This document shows positions 1 to 5,746 of a stretch of 15,961 nt of DNA, in pieces; the stretch's first letter is position 1, and every line of letters begins with the position of its first letter. The stretch is from JAPSGM01 sp036556985 (GTDB lineage Bacteria; Chloroflexota; Limnocylindria; QHBO01): the NCBI GenBank assembly GCA_036556985.1, contig DATBIK010000008.1, positions 1 through 15,961 of the forward strand, written 5' to 3'. Position numbers and translations under genes: made by a program. The notes beneath the pieces were generated by a model. The model was not told the DNA's origin, made no database searches, and was given only the letters and a program-made list of their open reading frames with translations.

Positions 1-662
1 CCGGCGTCGCGCATGATCGTCTTCACGTCGGCGAAGTCGAGGTTGATGAGGCCCGGGACGGTGATGAGGTCGCTGATGCCCTGCACGCCCTGGCGCAGCA
101 CATCGTCCACCACCCGGAAGGCGTCGAGGATCGACGTCTTCTTGTCCACGACCTCGCGCAGCCGGTCGTTCGGGATCGTGATGAGCGTGTCGCACTTGTC
201 CTTGAGCGCCTCGGAGTACTGCTCGGCGACGAGCTTGCGGCGCACGCCCTCGAAGCTGAACGGCTTGGTGATGACGCCGACGGTCAGCGCGCCCAGGTCC
301 TTGGCGATCTCGGCGATGACCGGCGCCGCGCCGGACCCGGTGCCGCCGCCCATGCCGGCGGTGATGAAGATCATGTCGGCGTCCTTGAGCGCCTCGTAGA
401 TCTTCTCGGAGTCCTCCTCGGCCGCGCGCTGGCCGACCTGCGGGTCCGCGCCGGCGCCCAGACCGCGCGTCAGCTTGTCGCCGATGCGGATCTTGTGCGG
501 CGCGTCGCTCTGGAGGAGCGCCTGGGCGTCCGTGTTCACGCTGATGAACTCCACGCCCATCATCTCGGCGCGGATCATCCGGTTTACGGCGTTGCTGCCC
601 CCGCCTCCGACACCGATGACCTTGATGAGTGCGAAATGCTCTGCGTCCGACCGAAGCGGCAT
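1..662 (-). CDS. ftsZ: Cell division protein FtsZ (N-terminal 220 residues, truncated by window edge)
   Basis: FtsZ is the tubulin-like GTPase that polymerises into the cytokinetic ring at mid-cell. The reverse-strand translation starts MPLRSDAEHFALIKVIGVGG. It shows the nucleotide-binding glycine loop GVGGGGSNAVNRM (residues 17-29), the tubulin signature GGGTGSGAAP (105-114) and the catalytic T7 synergy loop NLDFADVKTIM (207-217, with N207, D209 and D212). The reading frame then runs off the left edge, so the rest of the C-terminal GTPase subdomain and the FtsA-binding tail are not visible. The ATG at 662 is chosen because AGGAG (676-672) lies 9 nt upstream and the protein begins just before the first beta strand, as in other FtsZs. 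Unlike the rest of the cluster, the gene is preceded by a 454-bp intergenic region with its own candidate control elements. The identification is essentially certain. Confidence 0.97.
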   Translation of the reverse strand, partial: MPLRSDAEHFALIKVIGVGGGGSNAVNRMIRAEMMGVEFISVNTDAQALLQSDAPHKIRIGDKLTRGLGAGADPQVGQRAAEEDSEKIYEALKDADMIFITAGMGGGTGSGAAPVIAEIAKDLGALTVGVITKPFSFEGVRRKLVAEQYSEALKDKCDTLITIPNDRLREVVDKKTSILDAFRVVDDVLRQGVQGISDLITVPGLINLDFADVKTIMRDA

Positions 663-671
663 CGGAAGGGT

Positions 672-676
672 CTCCT
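672..676 (-). promoter_or_regulatory. Shine-Dalgarno sequence of ftsZ
   Basis: AGGAG on the minus strand lies 9 nt before the ATG at 662. It supports that start codon and independent ribosome loading on ftsZ rather than coupling to ftsA. Confidence 0.75.
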
Positions 677-700
677 GCGCGATATGGGTGTTGAACCGTC

Positions 701-720
701 AACCCGTCTCGCCGCGGGTT
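701..720 (-). promoter_or_regulatory. Inverted repeat in the ftsZ leader
   Basis: AACCCG (701-706) and CGGGTT (715-720) are perfect complements around an 8-nt loop. The stem extends by two more pairs (699-700 with 722-723) if one bulged base is allowed. It lies 39 to 58 nt upstream of the ftsZ start codon and would sit at the very 5' end of a transcript made from the TAGAAT element. A role in mRNA stability or as an operator is inference. Confidence 0.4.
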
Positions 721-726
721 TGATCG

Positions 727-732
727 ATTCTA
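727..732 (-). promoter_or_regulatory. Candidate -10 element of an ftsZ promoter
   Basis: TAGAAT on the minus strand matches the sigma-70 consensus TATAAT at five of six positions in an otherwise GC-rich region. Transcription from it would start near 720 and give a leader of about 58 nt. No convincing -35 hexamer lies 16 to 18 bp upstream, but a DnaA box (762-770) is centred about 46 bp before the predicted start, a position where an activator could substitute. The assignment is tentative. Confidence 0.4.
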
Positions 733-761
733 GCGAGGCTGCCGGGGCGCCGTGGCGGCTT

Positions 762-770
762 TTGTCCACA
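762..770 (+). promoter_or_regulatory. DnaA box (TTGTCCACA)
   Basis: TTGTCCACA is the DnaA-box form common in high-GC actinobacteria and differs from the E. coli consensus TTATCCACA at one position. It lies 22 bp (start to start), about two helical turns, from the perfect box at 784-792 and in the same orientation. Both lie upstream of ftsZ. Binding by DnaA is inferred from sequence match only. Confidence 0.6.
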
Positions 771-783
771 TCGGCCCGCAAAG

Positions 784-792
784 TTATCCACA
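784..792 (+). promoter_or_regulatory. DnaA box, perfect consensus (TTATCCACA)
   Basis: TTATCCACA is an exact match to the high-affinity DnaA box (E. coli R1/R4 type). It sits 122 bp upstream of the ftsZ start codon and is paired with TTGTCCACA at 762-770 in the same helical phase. An exact match to this AT-containing 9-mer stands out in DNA of about 70 % GC. It may couple replication initiation to ftsZ expression. There is no AT-rich unwinding element nearby, so an origin is unlikely. Confidence 0.65.
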
Positions 793-808
793 CGGGGCCG
801 ATGGCGGC

Positions 809-833
809 GTGGACAGGGCCGGCGCCTGTCCAC
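809..833. repeat. Inverted repeat GTGGACAGG-N7-CCTGTCCAC
   Basis: A perfect 9-bp inverted repeat has arms at 809-817 and 825-833 around a 7-nt loop. Each arm contains the core TGTCCAC that also forms the DnaA box at 762-770, and each is a 7-of-9 match to that box (minus strand 816-808 and plus strand 826-834). It could be a dyad of weak DnaA sites, an operator for another dimeric regulator, or an RNA hairpin in ftsA read-through transcripts. No T-run follows it, so it is not an intrinsic terminator. Confidence 0.5.
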
Positions 834-1089
834 CGTCAGCTGCCCGACGGCAAGGCCCTGCCGACCGCTGCCGCGGCACCCGACCTGCGGGATGTGATTC
901 CCATCAGCATTATGTCGGTCGCGCACCGATTGCAGGTTGTGACGAGCGCGGATTCACGCTCAGATCCAGGCGACGAGGACAGCCGATGCGGCCCGCGGGT
1001 CGCTCAACGCTGCTCACCTGCACATCCCGCAAGTCGCGACCCGGCGATCCGCGGGATGTCACCTGGGATGCACCAATTGCGAGTCCCGG

Positions 1090-1109
1090 CCGTTCCCCGC
1101 CAGGAACGG
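1090..1109 (-). repeat. Short hairpin just downstream of ftsA
   Basis: CCGTTCC (1090-1096) pairs perfectly with GGAACGG (1103-1109) around a 6-nt loop, starting 7 nt after the ftsA stop codon on the minus strand. It is followed by GCCGGGACTCG rather than a T-run, so it is not a standard intrinsic terminator. It may protect the 3' end of the upstream transcript or mark an attenuation point; this is inference. Confidence 0.35.
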
Positions 1110-1116
1110 TGTCGCG

Positions 1117-2373
1117 TCAGCCCGGGAAGAGGCCCCGGAACCAGTCGGCGATCCGGCCGCCGACGCCCGCCAGGGGCGAGGCGGTGGCGTAGCCGATCGG
1201 CTCCTCGCCGGCATGGTGCGCGCCCCACAAGAGGAGGCCGATCGGCGTCGCGAAGGCGGGGTTCGAGAGCTGGTCCATGAGCCCGCCCACGCCCTGCGGC
1301 GCCCCGATGCGGACCGGCATCTGGAACACCTCGCGCGCCAGCTCCGCGGCCCCCGCGATCCGCGCCCCACCGCCGGTGAGCACCACGCCCGCCGGGAGCA
1401 TGCCGCCGTGGCCGGAGCGCTTGATCTCCTCGCCGATGAGCGAGTAGATCTCGCTCATCCGGGCCTCGATGATCTCGCACAGCTTGCGGCGCTGGATCGT
1501 CTGGCCGCCCCCGTCGCCGAGGACCGCCACGTTGAGCAGCTCCTCCGGCTGGACGTCGCGCAGGTCGGCGGAGCCGTGCTTGATCTTGATCTCCTCGGCC
1601 AGGTTCAGGCTCGTGCGCAGGCCGATGGCCACGTCGTTCGTGACGTTGATGGCGCCCACCGGCAGCACGGCGGAGTGGTAGATGGCGCCATCGGTGAAGA
1701 TCGCGACGTCGGTGGTGCCGCCGCCGATGTCGGCGACAAGCACGCCGAGCTCCTTCTCGGTATCGGTCAGGGTGGCTTCGGCTGCAGCCAGTGAGCCGAT
1801 GACGAGCTCGTCGATGTGCACGTTCGCGTTCGCGATGCACTTCGACAGGTTCTGGACCGATGTCGCCGCCCCGAACACGATGTGCGTCTCCACCTCGAGG
1901 CGCACCGCGCTCATGCCGAGCGGATCCTTGATGCCCTCCTGCCCGTCCACGATGTAGCCGCGGGCGATGGCGTGCAGCATCTCCCGGTTCGACGGGGTCT
2001 GGATCGCCTTGGCCGCCTCCATGGCCCGGCCGACGTCCTCGCGGCTCACCTCGCGCTTGTGGCCGGAGACCGCCACCACGCCGCGCGAGTTCTGGCTGGT
2101 GATGTGGCTGCCGCCCACGCCCACGAAGGCGGAGGAGATCTTGTAGCCGGACAGCCGCTCGGCCTTCTCCAGGCTGGCGGCGATGGAGTTCACGGTCTGG
2201 TCGATGTTGGCGACCATCCCCTTCTTCATGCCGACCGAGGGCGCGATGCCGTAGCCGATGATGCTCACGTCACCGGATCGGCCCACCTCGCCGATGAGGG
2301 TCGTCACCTTGGTCGTGCCGGCGTCGATGCCGACGAGGACCGTCTCCCTGTCCAAGCTACCTCCGAAGGTCAT
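1117..2373 (-). CDS. ftsA: Cell division protein FtsA
   Basis: FtsA is the actin-like ATPase that anchors FtsZ filaments to the membrane and recruits later divisome proteins. The 418-residue protein has the phosphate-1 motif VGIDAGTTK (14-22), the phosphate-2 motif ADIGGGTTDV (214-223) and the adenosine motif VVLTGGGARI (330-339). The segment in between contains the SHS2 (1C) subdomain typical of FtsA rather than MreB or DnaK. It ends in GGRIADWFRGLFPG (405-418), a typical amphipathic membrane-targeting helix. The ATG at 2373 is the first candidate, with GGGAG 13 nt upstream inside a hairpin. A strong GGAGGT lies in codons 4-5, immediately before a TTG at codon 7 but only 3-4 nt away, so the exact start is uncertain. 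It follows sbp by 42 nt and is separated from ftsZ by 454 bp, so it may be the last gene of the main transcript. Confidence 0.96.
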   Translation of the reverse strand: MTFGGSLDRETVLVGIDAGTTKVTTLIGEVGRSGDVSIIGYGIAPSVGMKKGMVANIDQTVNSIAASLEKAERLSGYKISSAFVGVGGSHITSQNSRGVVAVSGHKREVSREDVGRAMEAAKAIQTPSNREMLHAIARGYIVDGQEGIKDPLGMSAVRLEVETHIVFGAATSVQNLSKCIANANVHIDELVIGSLAAAEATLTDTEKELGVLVADIGGGTTDVAIFTDGAIYHSAVLPVGAINVTNDVAIGLRTSLNLAEEIKIKHGSADLRDVQPEELLNVAVLGDGGGQTIQRRKLCEIIEARMSEIYSLIGEEIKRSGHGGMLPAGVVLTGGGARIAGAAELAREVFQMPVRIGAPQGVGGLMDQLSNPAFATPIGLLLWGAHHAGEEPIGYATASPLAGVGGRIADWFRGLFPG

Positions 2374-2379
2374 GCGGTG

Positions 2380-2407
2380 CCGGCCGCTCCCGCGGGGCCG
2401 CGGCCGG
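2380..2407 (-). repeat. Inverted repeat in the sbp-ftsA gap
   Basis: CCGGCCGC (2380-2387) and GCGGCCGG (2400-2407) form a perfect 8-bp GC stem with a 12-nt loop. It fills most of the 42-nt gap and ends 6 nt before the ftsA ATG at 2373. The weak SD-like GGGAG falls at the loop-stem border, so the fold could limit ribosome access to ftsA. In DNA this GC-rich, a chance occurrence cannot be excluded. Confidence 0.35.
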
Positions 2408-2415
2408 GGCCGAGC

Positions 2416-2739
2416 CTACAGGAAGTGACGGCGGATGAGTGCCACGTTCTGGAAGATGCGCAGCCCGAAGGCGAACAGCGCCACGAGGTAGAGGTCGATC
2501 CCCAGCCGGTCGCCCACGAAGGTGAGCGCCACCGCCACCAGGGCGTTCGTCACGAAGCCGGAGATGAAGACCCGGTTGTCGTAGTGCGCGTCGAGCTCCG
2601 CCCGGATCGCGCCGAGCACCGAGTCGAGGCCGGCCAGGATGCCGACCGCGCTGTAGCGCGCCAGATCGGGGTCCACCTCCACGCCGAACAGGAGGCCGAC
2701 CGCGATGCCGAGCGCAAGGCCGATCAGGGGGAGCCACAT
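2416..2739 (-). CDS. sbp: Small basic protein Sbp (DUF1290), membrane protein in division cluster
   Basis: The 107-residue integral membrane protein belongs to the small basic protein family (DUF1290), which is encoded next to divIB/ftsQ and ftsA/ftsZ in Bacillus, Actinobacteria and relatives. Hydrophobic segments lie at about residues 2-19, 30-45 and 58-76, with a further one near 82-97. The family-like signature YDNRVFISGFVTNALVAVAL (53-72) and the basic C-terminal end RRHFL are visible. Its biochemical role is not known; membership in the cluster suggests it helps the divisome or its membrane targeting. The ATG at 2739 is the only ATG or GTG at the start of this frame. No good Shine-Dalgarno sequence precedes it, so translation may depend on coupling with ftsQ, which ends 54 nt upstream. 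Confidence 0.88.
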   Translation of the reverse strand: MWLPLIGLALGIAVGLLFGVEVDPDLARYSAVGILAGLDSVLGAIRAELDAHYDNRVFISGFVTNALVAVALTFVGDRLGIDLYLVALFAFGLRIFQNVALIRRHFL

Positions 2740-2793
2740 GGGGGACTGGTCCGCTGCTCGCCGCCGGCACCGCAGCAGGTGCCGTCGCGGCCA

Positions 2794-3654
2794 TTAGGGC
2801 GCCCAATATACCTTCCCCGGGTTGCGGGCATCCACCCAGCCCACGGAGCCCTCGCCCCGCTCGGCGAACAGCGTGCGGAGGGCCGTGACCTGGGCCTCGA
2901 GGCGGGCGACGGCGGTCGACTCCGTCTCGCCGGGCGCGGCCTGGTAGAAGCCCATCGCCGCGCGCCACTCGGGCCGCTCGGCGAGGAGGATGAAGCCGTA
3001 CTCCTCGTGGACGAGCACCCCGAAGCCCGGGTTCCGGGACCCGAGCTGGCGCGGGTCGAGTTCCAGGAGACGCTGCGCCGCGGCGAGCTCCGCGGCCGGG
3101 ATGCGGCTGCCCACCACGAGCCGCACGCTCGCGGCCCGCTCGTCCTCGACCGCCGGCAGCGGGGCGAGGTCGTCGGCGAGCGCGTCGCCCCGGGGCAGGC
3201 TGGCGATCACGGTCCCGTCGGCCGCCACGACGAGGCGGGCCGACGGCGTGAGCCAGGTGGCGGCCGCCTGCTTCTCCACGATCTCCACCGCCAGGCGCCC
3301 CGGCAGGCTGGCACGGATCCGCACGTCGGCGACCGCCGGCAGCTGGCGCAGCCGCGCCTCGAGCTCCCCGCTGTCCACGGCGAGCAGCGGCCGGGTCACG
3401 TAGCCCGCCAGGACGGCCTCCAGCTCGGCCGGCGGCGTGTAGCGCTCGCCGGCGTGGGCCACCTCCACGATCCGGAGCCACGGGCCGTGGACGAGCCAGG
3501 TGGTGCCGCCCGCCACCGCCAGGAGCAGGAGCATGGCCGCCACCCGGCCGCGGCGTGGCAGGCGCCGCGCGAGCCTGCGCCGCACGGGGCGACCCGGGCG
3601 CCGGGCCTGGCCACCGGAACGCCGCCGCGGCTTCGGCTTCGCCGCCGGGCTCAC
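2794..3654 (-). CDS. ftsQ: Cell division protein FtsQ/DivIB
   Basis: FtsQ is a bitopic divisome protein that links early and late division proteins through its partners FtsL and FtsB/DivIC. The 286-residue protein has an arginine/lysine-rich cytoplasmic N-terminus (1-37), one membrane segment (about 38-56, AAMLLLLAVAGGTTWLV) and an extracytoplasmic FtsQ-type POTRA domain (about 60-128) containing LRIVEVAHAG and LPAVADVRIRASLPGRLAVEIVEK. A beta domain runs to the C-terminus, which ends GKVYWAP. The start is GTG at 3654 and overlaps the ddl stop as GTGA, so translation is probably coupled. It is followed by sbp after 54 nt. Length and topology are ordinary for the family. Sequence conservation outside the POTRA domain is low, as expected for FtsQ. 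Confidence 0.92.
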   Translation of the reverse strand: MSPAAKPKPRRRSGGQARRPGRPVRRRLARRLPRRGRVAAMLLLLAVAGGTTWLVHGPWLRIVEVAHAGERYTPPAELEAVLAGYVTRPLLAVDSGELEARLRQLPAVADVRIRASLPGRLAVEIVEKQAAATWLTPSARLVVAADGTVIASLPRGDALADDLAPLPAVEDERAASVRLVVGSRIPAAELAAAQRLLELDPRQLGSRNPGFGVLVHEEYGFILLAERPEWRAAMGFYQAAPGETESTAVARLEAQVTALRTLFAERGEGSVGWVDARNPGKVYWAP

Positions 3655-4805
3655 CGGTCCTCCTCCGCACCGTCCGGGCCTGCGGCGAGCTCCTCGCCGA
3701 GCTCGGCCCGCTCGAGGCCGAGCTCGATGATCCGCTCCACGAGCTCGGTGTAGCCGATGCCCGCCAGCTCGGCCTGCTTCGGGAACATGCTCGTGGCGGT
3801 GAAGCCGGGGATCGTGTTCATCTCGGAGACGTAGGCCGCGTCATCGGGCACGAGGAAGTCGACCCGGGCGAAGCCGGCGCAGTCGACGGCCCGGTACGCC
3901 GCCAGCGCCATCTCGCGGAGGCGCCGAGCAAGCTCCGGGTCGACGTCGGCGCGCGGGTGGACGTCGGCCAGGCCGGCGGTGTACTTCGACTCGTAGTCGT
4001 ACCACTCCTTGTGGCTGCGGACCTCGCCCGGCTCGAAGACGACCGGATCGTCGTTGCCGAGCACCCCGCACTCGAGCTCGCGGGCGCCGGCCACGTATGC
4101 CTCGACGATCACCTTCGTGTCGTAGCGGAAGGCCTCGTCCATCGCCGCCGGCAGCTCGTCCGGGGCGTGGACGAGCGACATGCCCACGCTCGAGCCGAGG
4201 CGCGCCGGCTTCACCACGGTCCGCTCGCCGAGCCGCTCGCCGATGTCGTGGAGGATCGGCGCCGGTGCATCGGTCCATGCGCCGCGGCGGTACCACGTGT
4301 ACGGCACGACCGGGATGCCGTGGCCCCGCATGAGGTCCTTGAAGACGATCTTGTCCATGCCGATGGCGCTGGCCAGCACGCCGGCTCCCGTGTACGGGAT
4401 GCCCGCCAGCTCGAGGAAGCCCTGCAGCGTGCCGTCCTCGCCGTACGGGCCGTGGACGGCAAGGAAGGCGACGTCGATCGAGCCGGCCAGCGAGCGGAGC
4501 GCCGCCCGTGGGGCCAGCGCGGCCCGGTCCGGGTCGAGGGGGACGAGCGACTCCTCCGCCTCGCGCAGGCGGGCGGTGTGCTCGGTCGGCGTCTCGATGC
4601 CGAGCAGCCCGGCCAGGCTCGACTCCCCGAGCTCGGCGGCAGGGCCGGCCGGCAGGTGCCAGCGGCCGCCGCGGTCGATGTAGACGAGGTACGGCTCGAA
4701 GCGGTCGCGGTCGATGGCGCGCAGCACCGACTCGGCGGACGCCACGCTCACCTCGTGCTCCGCCGAGCGGCCGCCGGCGAAGACCCCCACCCGCAGCCGG
4801 CTCAT
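3651..4805 (-). CDS. ddl: D-alanine--D-alanine ligase
   Basis: Ddl joins two D-alanines in an ATP-dependent cytoplasmic reaction, and MurF adds the dipeptide to the peptidoglycan precursor. The 384-residue protein is an ATP-grasp enzyme. It has N-terminal GGRSAEHEVSVASAESV (11-27), HGPYGEDGTLQGFLELAGIP (118-137), the ATP-binding VVKPARLGSSVGMS (197-210) and the metal/ligand end CAGFARVDFL (309-318) with SEMNTIPGFT (327-336). The omega-loop WYDYESKYTAG (268-278) keeps the tyrosine expected of D-Ala-D-Ala ligases rather than the VanA-type D-lactate ligases, so ordinary D-Ala-D-Ala specificity is predicted. The ATG at 4805 overlaps the murB stop as ATGA and matches the conserved N-terminus. The same frame stays open far upstream inside murB, but that part is a shadow. 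Confidence 0.96.
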   Translation of the reverse strand: MSRLRVGVFAGGRSAEHEVSVASAESVLRAIDRDRFEPYLVYIDRGGRWHLPAGPAAELGESSLAGLLGIETPTEHTARLREAEESLVPLDPDRAALAPRAALRSLAGSIDVAFLAVHGPYGEDGTLQGFLELAGIPYTGAGVLASAIGMDKIVFKDLMRGHGIPVVPYTWYRRGAWTDAPAPILHDIGERLGERTVVKPARLGSSVGMSLVHAPDELPAAMDEAFRYDTKVIVEAYVAGARELECGVLGNDDPVVFEPGEVRSHKEWYDYESKYTAGLADVHPRADVDPELARRLREMALAAYRAVDCAGFARVDFLVPDDAAYVSEMNTIPGFTATSMFPKQAELAGIGYTELVERIIELGLERAELGEELAAGPDGAEEDR

Positions 4806-5746
4806 GCGTCGGCCTCCTCGCTCCAGTCGCCGACGAACTCGATCTCGTAGTCGAGGGTGATCCCGAACCGATCCGCCACGGTGGCCCGCACGAGGTCGCC
4901 GAGGGCGCGGACGTCGGCCGCCCGCCCCCCGCGGTCGGCGAGGATGAAGTTCGCGTGGAGGGTGCTCACCTCGGCGGAGCCGATGCGCCGGCCCTTCAGC
5001 CCGGCGACGTCGATGAGCCGCCCGGCGTGGTCGCCCGGCGGGTTGCGGAAGACGCTGCCCGCGTTCTGGTCGGCCAGCGGCTGCGTGGCACGGCGCTGCG
5101 CCTGGTTCGCGTCGACCAGCTCCCTGATGGCCTGCGGCTCGCCGCGCTCCAGGCGCAGCGTGGCACCGAGCACGACCTCGCCGGAGTGCTTGAAGCGCGA
5201 CTCGCGGTAGGCGAAGGCGCAGTCGGCGTTCCTGAGCGTGGCGACCGCGTCGGTGGCGGGGTCCCAGGCCGCGGCGCTCACGAGGACGTCGCGGATCTCG
5301 CCGCCGTGGGCGCCGGCATTCGCCCACACCGCCCCGCCCAGGGTGCCGGGGATGCTGATCCCGAACTCGAAGCCGGCGAGGCCGTCAGTGATGCAGCGCT
5401 TCACGAGCATCGCCATCGGCGCGCCGGCGTCGGCGCTGAGCTCGGTGCCGCGCACGTCGACCGCCTTCGCGCGGTTGCGCACGACGAGACCGCCGATGCC
5501 CCGGTCCGAGACCACGAGGTCGCTCCCGTTGCCGAGCACGAAGGCCGGGACCTCCGCCTCGCGCGCCAGGCGAAGGGCCGCGAGGAGCGCGTCGCGATCC
5601 CCCGCTTCGACGAAGCGCTGCGCCGGCCCGCCGACGCGCAGGGTGGTGAGCGGGCCGAGCGGCCGGTCCACGACGAGCTCGATGCCCCGCTCCGCCGCGA
5701 GCGCGTCGAGGCGCTCGATCGCCGCGGGTGCCACCGCGGCGCTCAT
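4802..5746 (-). CDS. murB: UDP-N-acetylenolpyruvoylglucosamine reductase MurB
   Basis: MurB is the FAD- and NADPH-dependent enzyme that reduces UDP-GlcNAc-enolpyruvate to UDP-MurNAc in the cytoplasm. The 314-residue protein shows the FAD-binding segments TTLRVGGPAQRF (34-45), VLGNGSDLVVSDRGIGGLVV (70-89) and GISIPGTLGGAVWANAGAHG (129-148). YRESRFK (180-186) follows, and NAGSVFRNPPGDHAGRLID (228-246) contains the probable catalytic serine S231. The short C-terminal part suggests a type II enzyme. At VSTLHANFI (260-268) the position that is glutamate in enzymes such as S. aureus MurB (VSEKHAGF) is threonine (T262). The ATG at 5746 overlaps the murG stop (ATGA), and the gene overlaps ddl in the same way. 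murC, the usual neighbour between murG and murB, is missing. Confidence 0.96.
   Translation of the reverse strand: MSAAVAPAAIERLDALAAERGIELVVDRPLGPLTTLRVGGPAQRFVEAGDRDALLAALRLAREAEVPAFVLGNGSDLVVSDRGIGGLVVRNRAKAVDVRGTELSADAGAPMAMLVKRCITDGLAGFEFGISIPGTLGGAVWANAGAHGGEIRDVLVSAAAWDPATDAVATLRNADCAFAYRESRFKHSGEVVLGATLRLERGEPQAIRELVDANQAQRRATQPLADQNAGSVFRNPPGDHAGRLIDVAGLKGRRIGSAEVSTLHANFILADRGGRAADVRALGDLVRATVADRFGITLDYEIEFVGDWSEEADA

Larger units (their letters stand above)
663..1116. other. 454-bp intergenic region between ftsA and ftsZ
   Basis: This is the only long gap without a gene in the window. Short open frames inside it (minus 926-699 and minus 793-584) show no recognisable family and one runs into the ftsZ start, so I do not call them. 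It holds a hairpin just after ftsA (1090-1109), an inverted repeat (809-833), two strong DnaA boxes (762-770, 784-792), a -10-like TAGAAT (727-732), a leader hairpin (701-720) and the ftsZ Shine-Dalgarno sequence. A second -10-like element, CATAAT, lies at 909-914 (minus) with no -35 partner. No hairpin is followed by a T-run, so I see no intrinsic terminator. The stretch from about 840 to 1080 otherwise shows nothing I can name. Confidence 0.7.

Noticed and set aside
584..793. 69-codon minus-strand frame running into the ftsZ start
   Set aside because: No recognisable family, overlaps the ftsZ coding start in another frame, and its own start falls on the DnaA box.
762..834. Replication origin at the DnaA-box cluster
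   Set aside because: No AT-rich unwinding stretch and no dnaA, dnaN or gyrase genes nearby; a regulatory role is simpler.
699..926. 75-codon minus-strand frame in the ftsA-ftsZ gap
   Set aside because: Arg/Pro-rich without known motifs and it spans the DnaA boxes and inverted repeat; more likely non-coding.
1090..1109. Rho-independent terminator after ftsA
   Set aside because: The stem is only 7 bp and is not followed by a T-run on the minus strand.
1816..3753. 645-codon open frame on the plus strand opposite ftsA, sbp and ftsQ
   Set aside because: Low-complexity His/Ala/Arg/Asp-rich translation typical of antisense frames in high-GC DNA; the minus strand holds clear conserved genes throughout.
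4806..5327. N-terminal extension of ddl to 558 codons
   Set aside because: The extension reads through murB in another frame with shadow-like composition. The conserved Ddl N-terminus starts at 4805 with an ATGA overlap.
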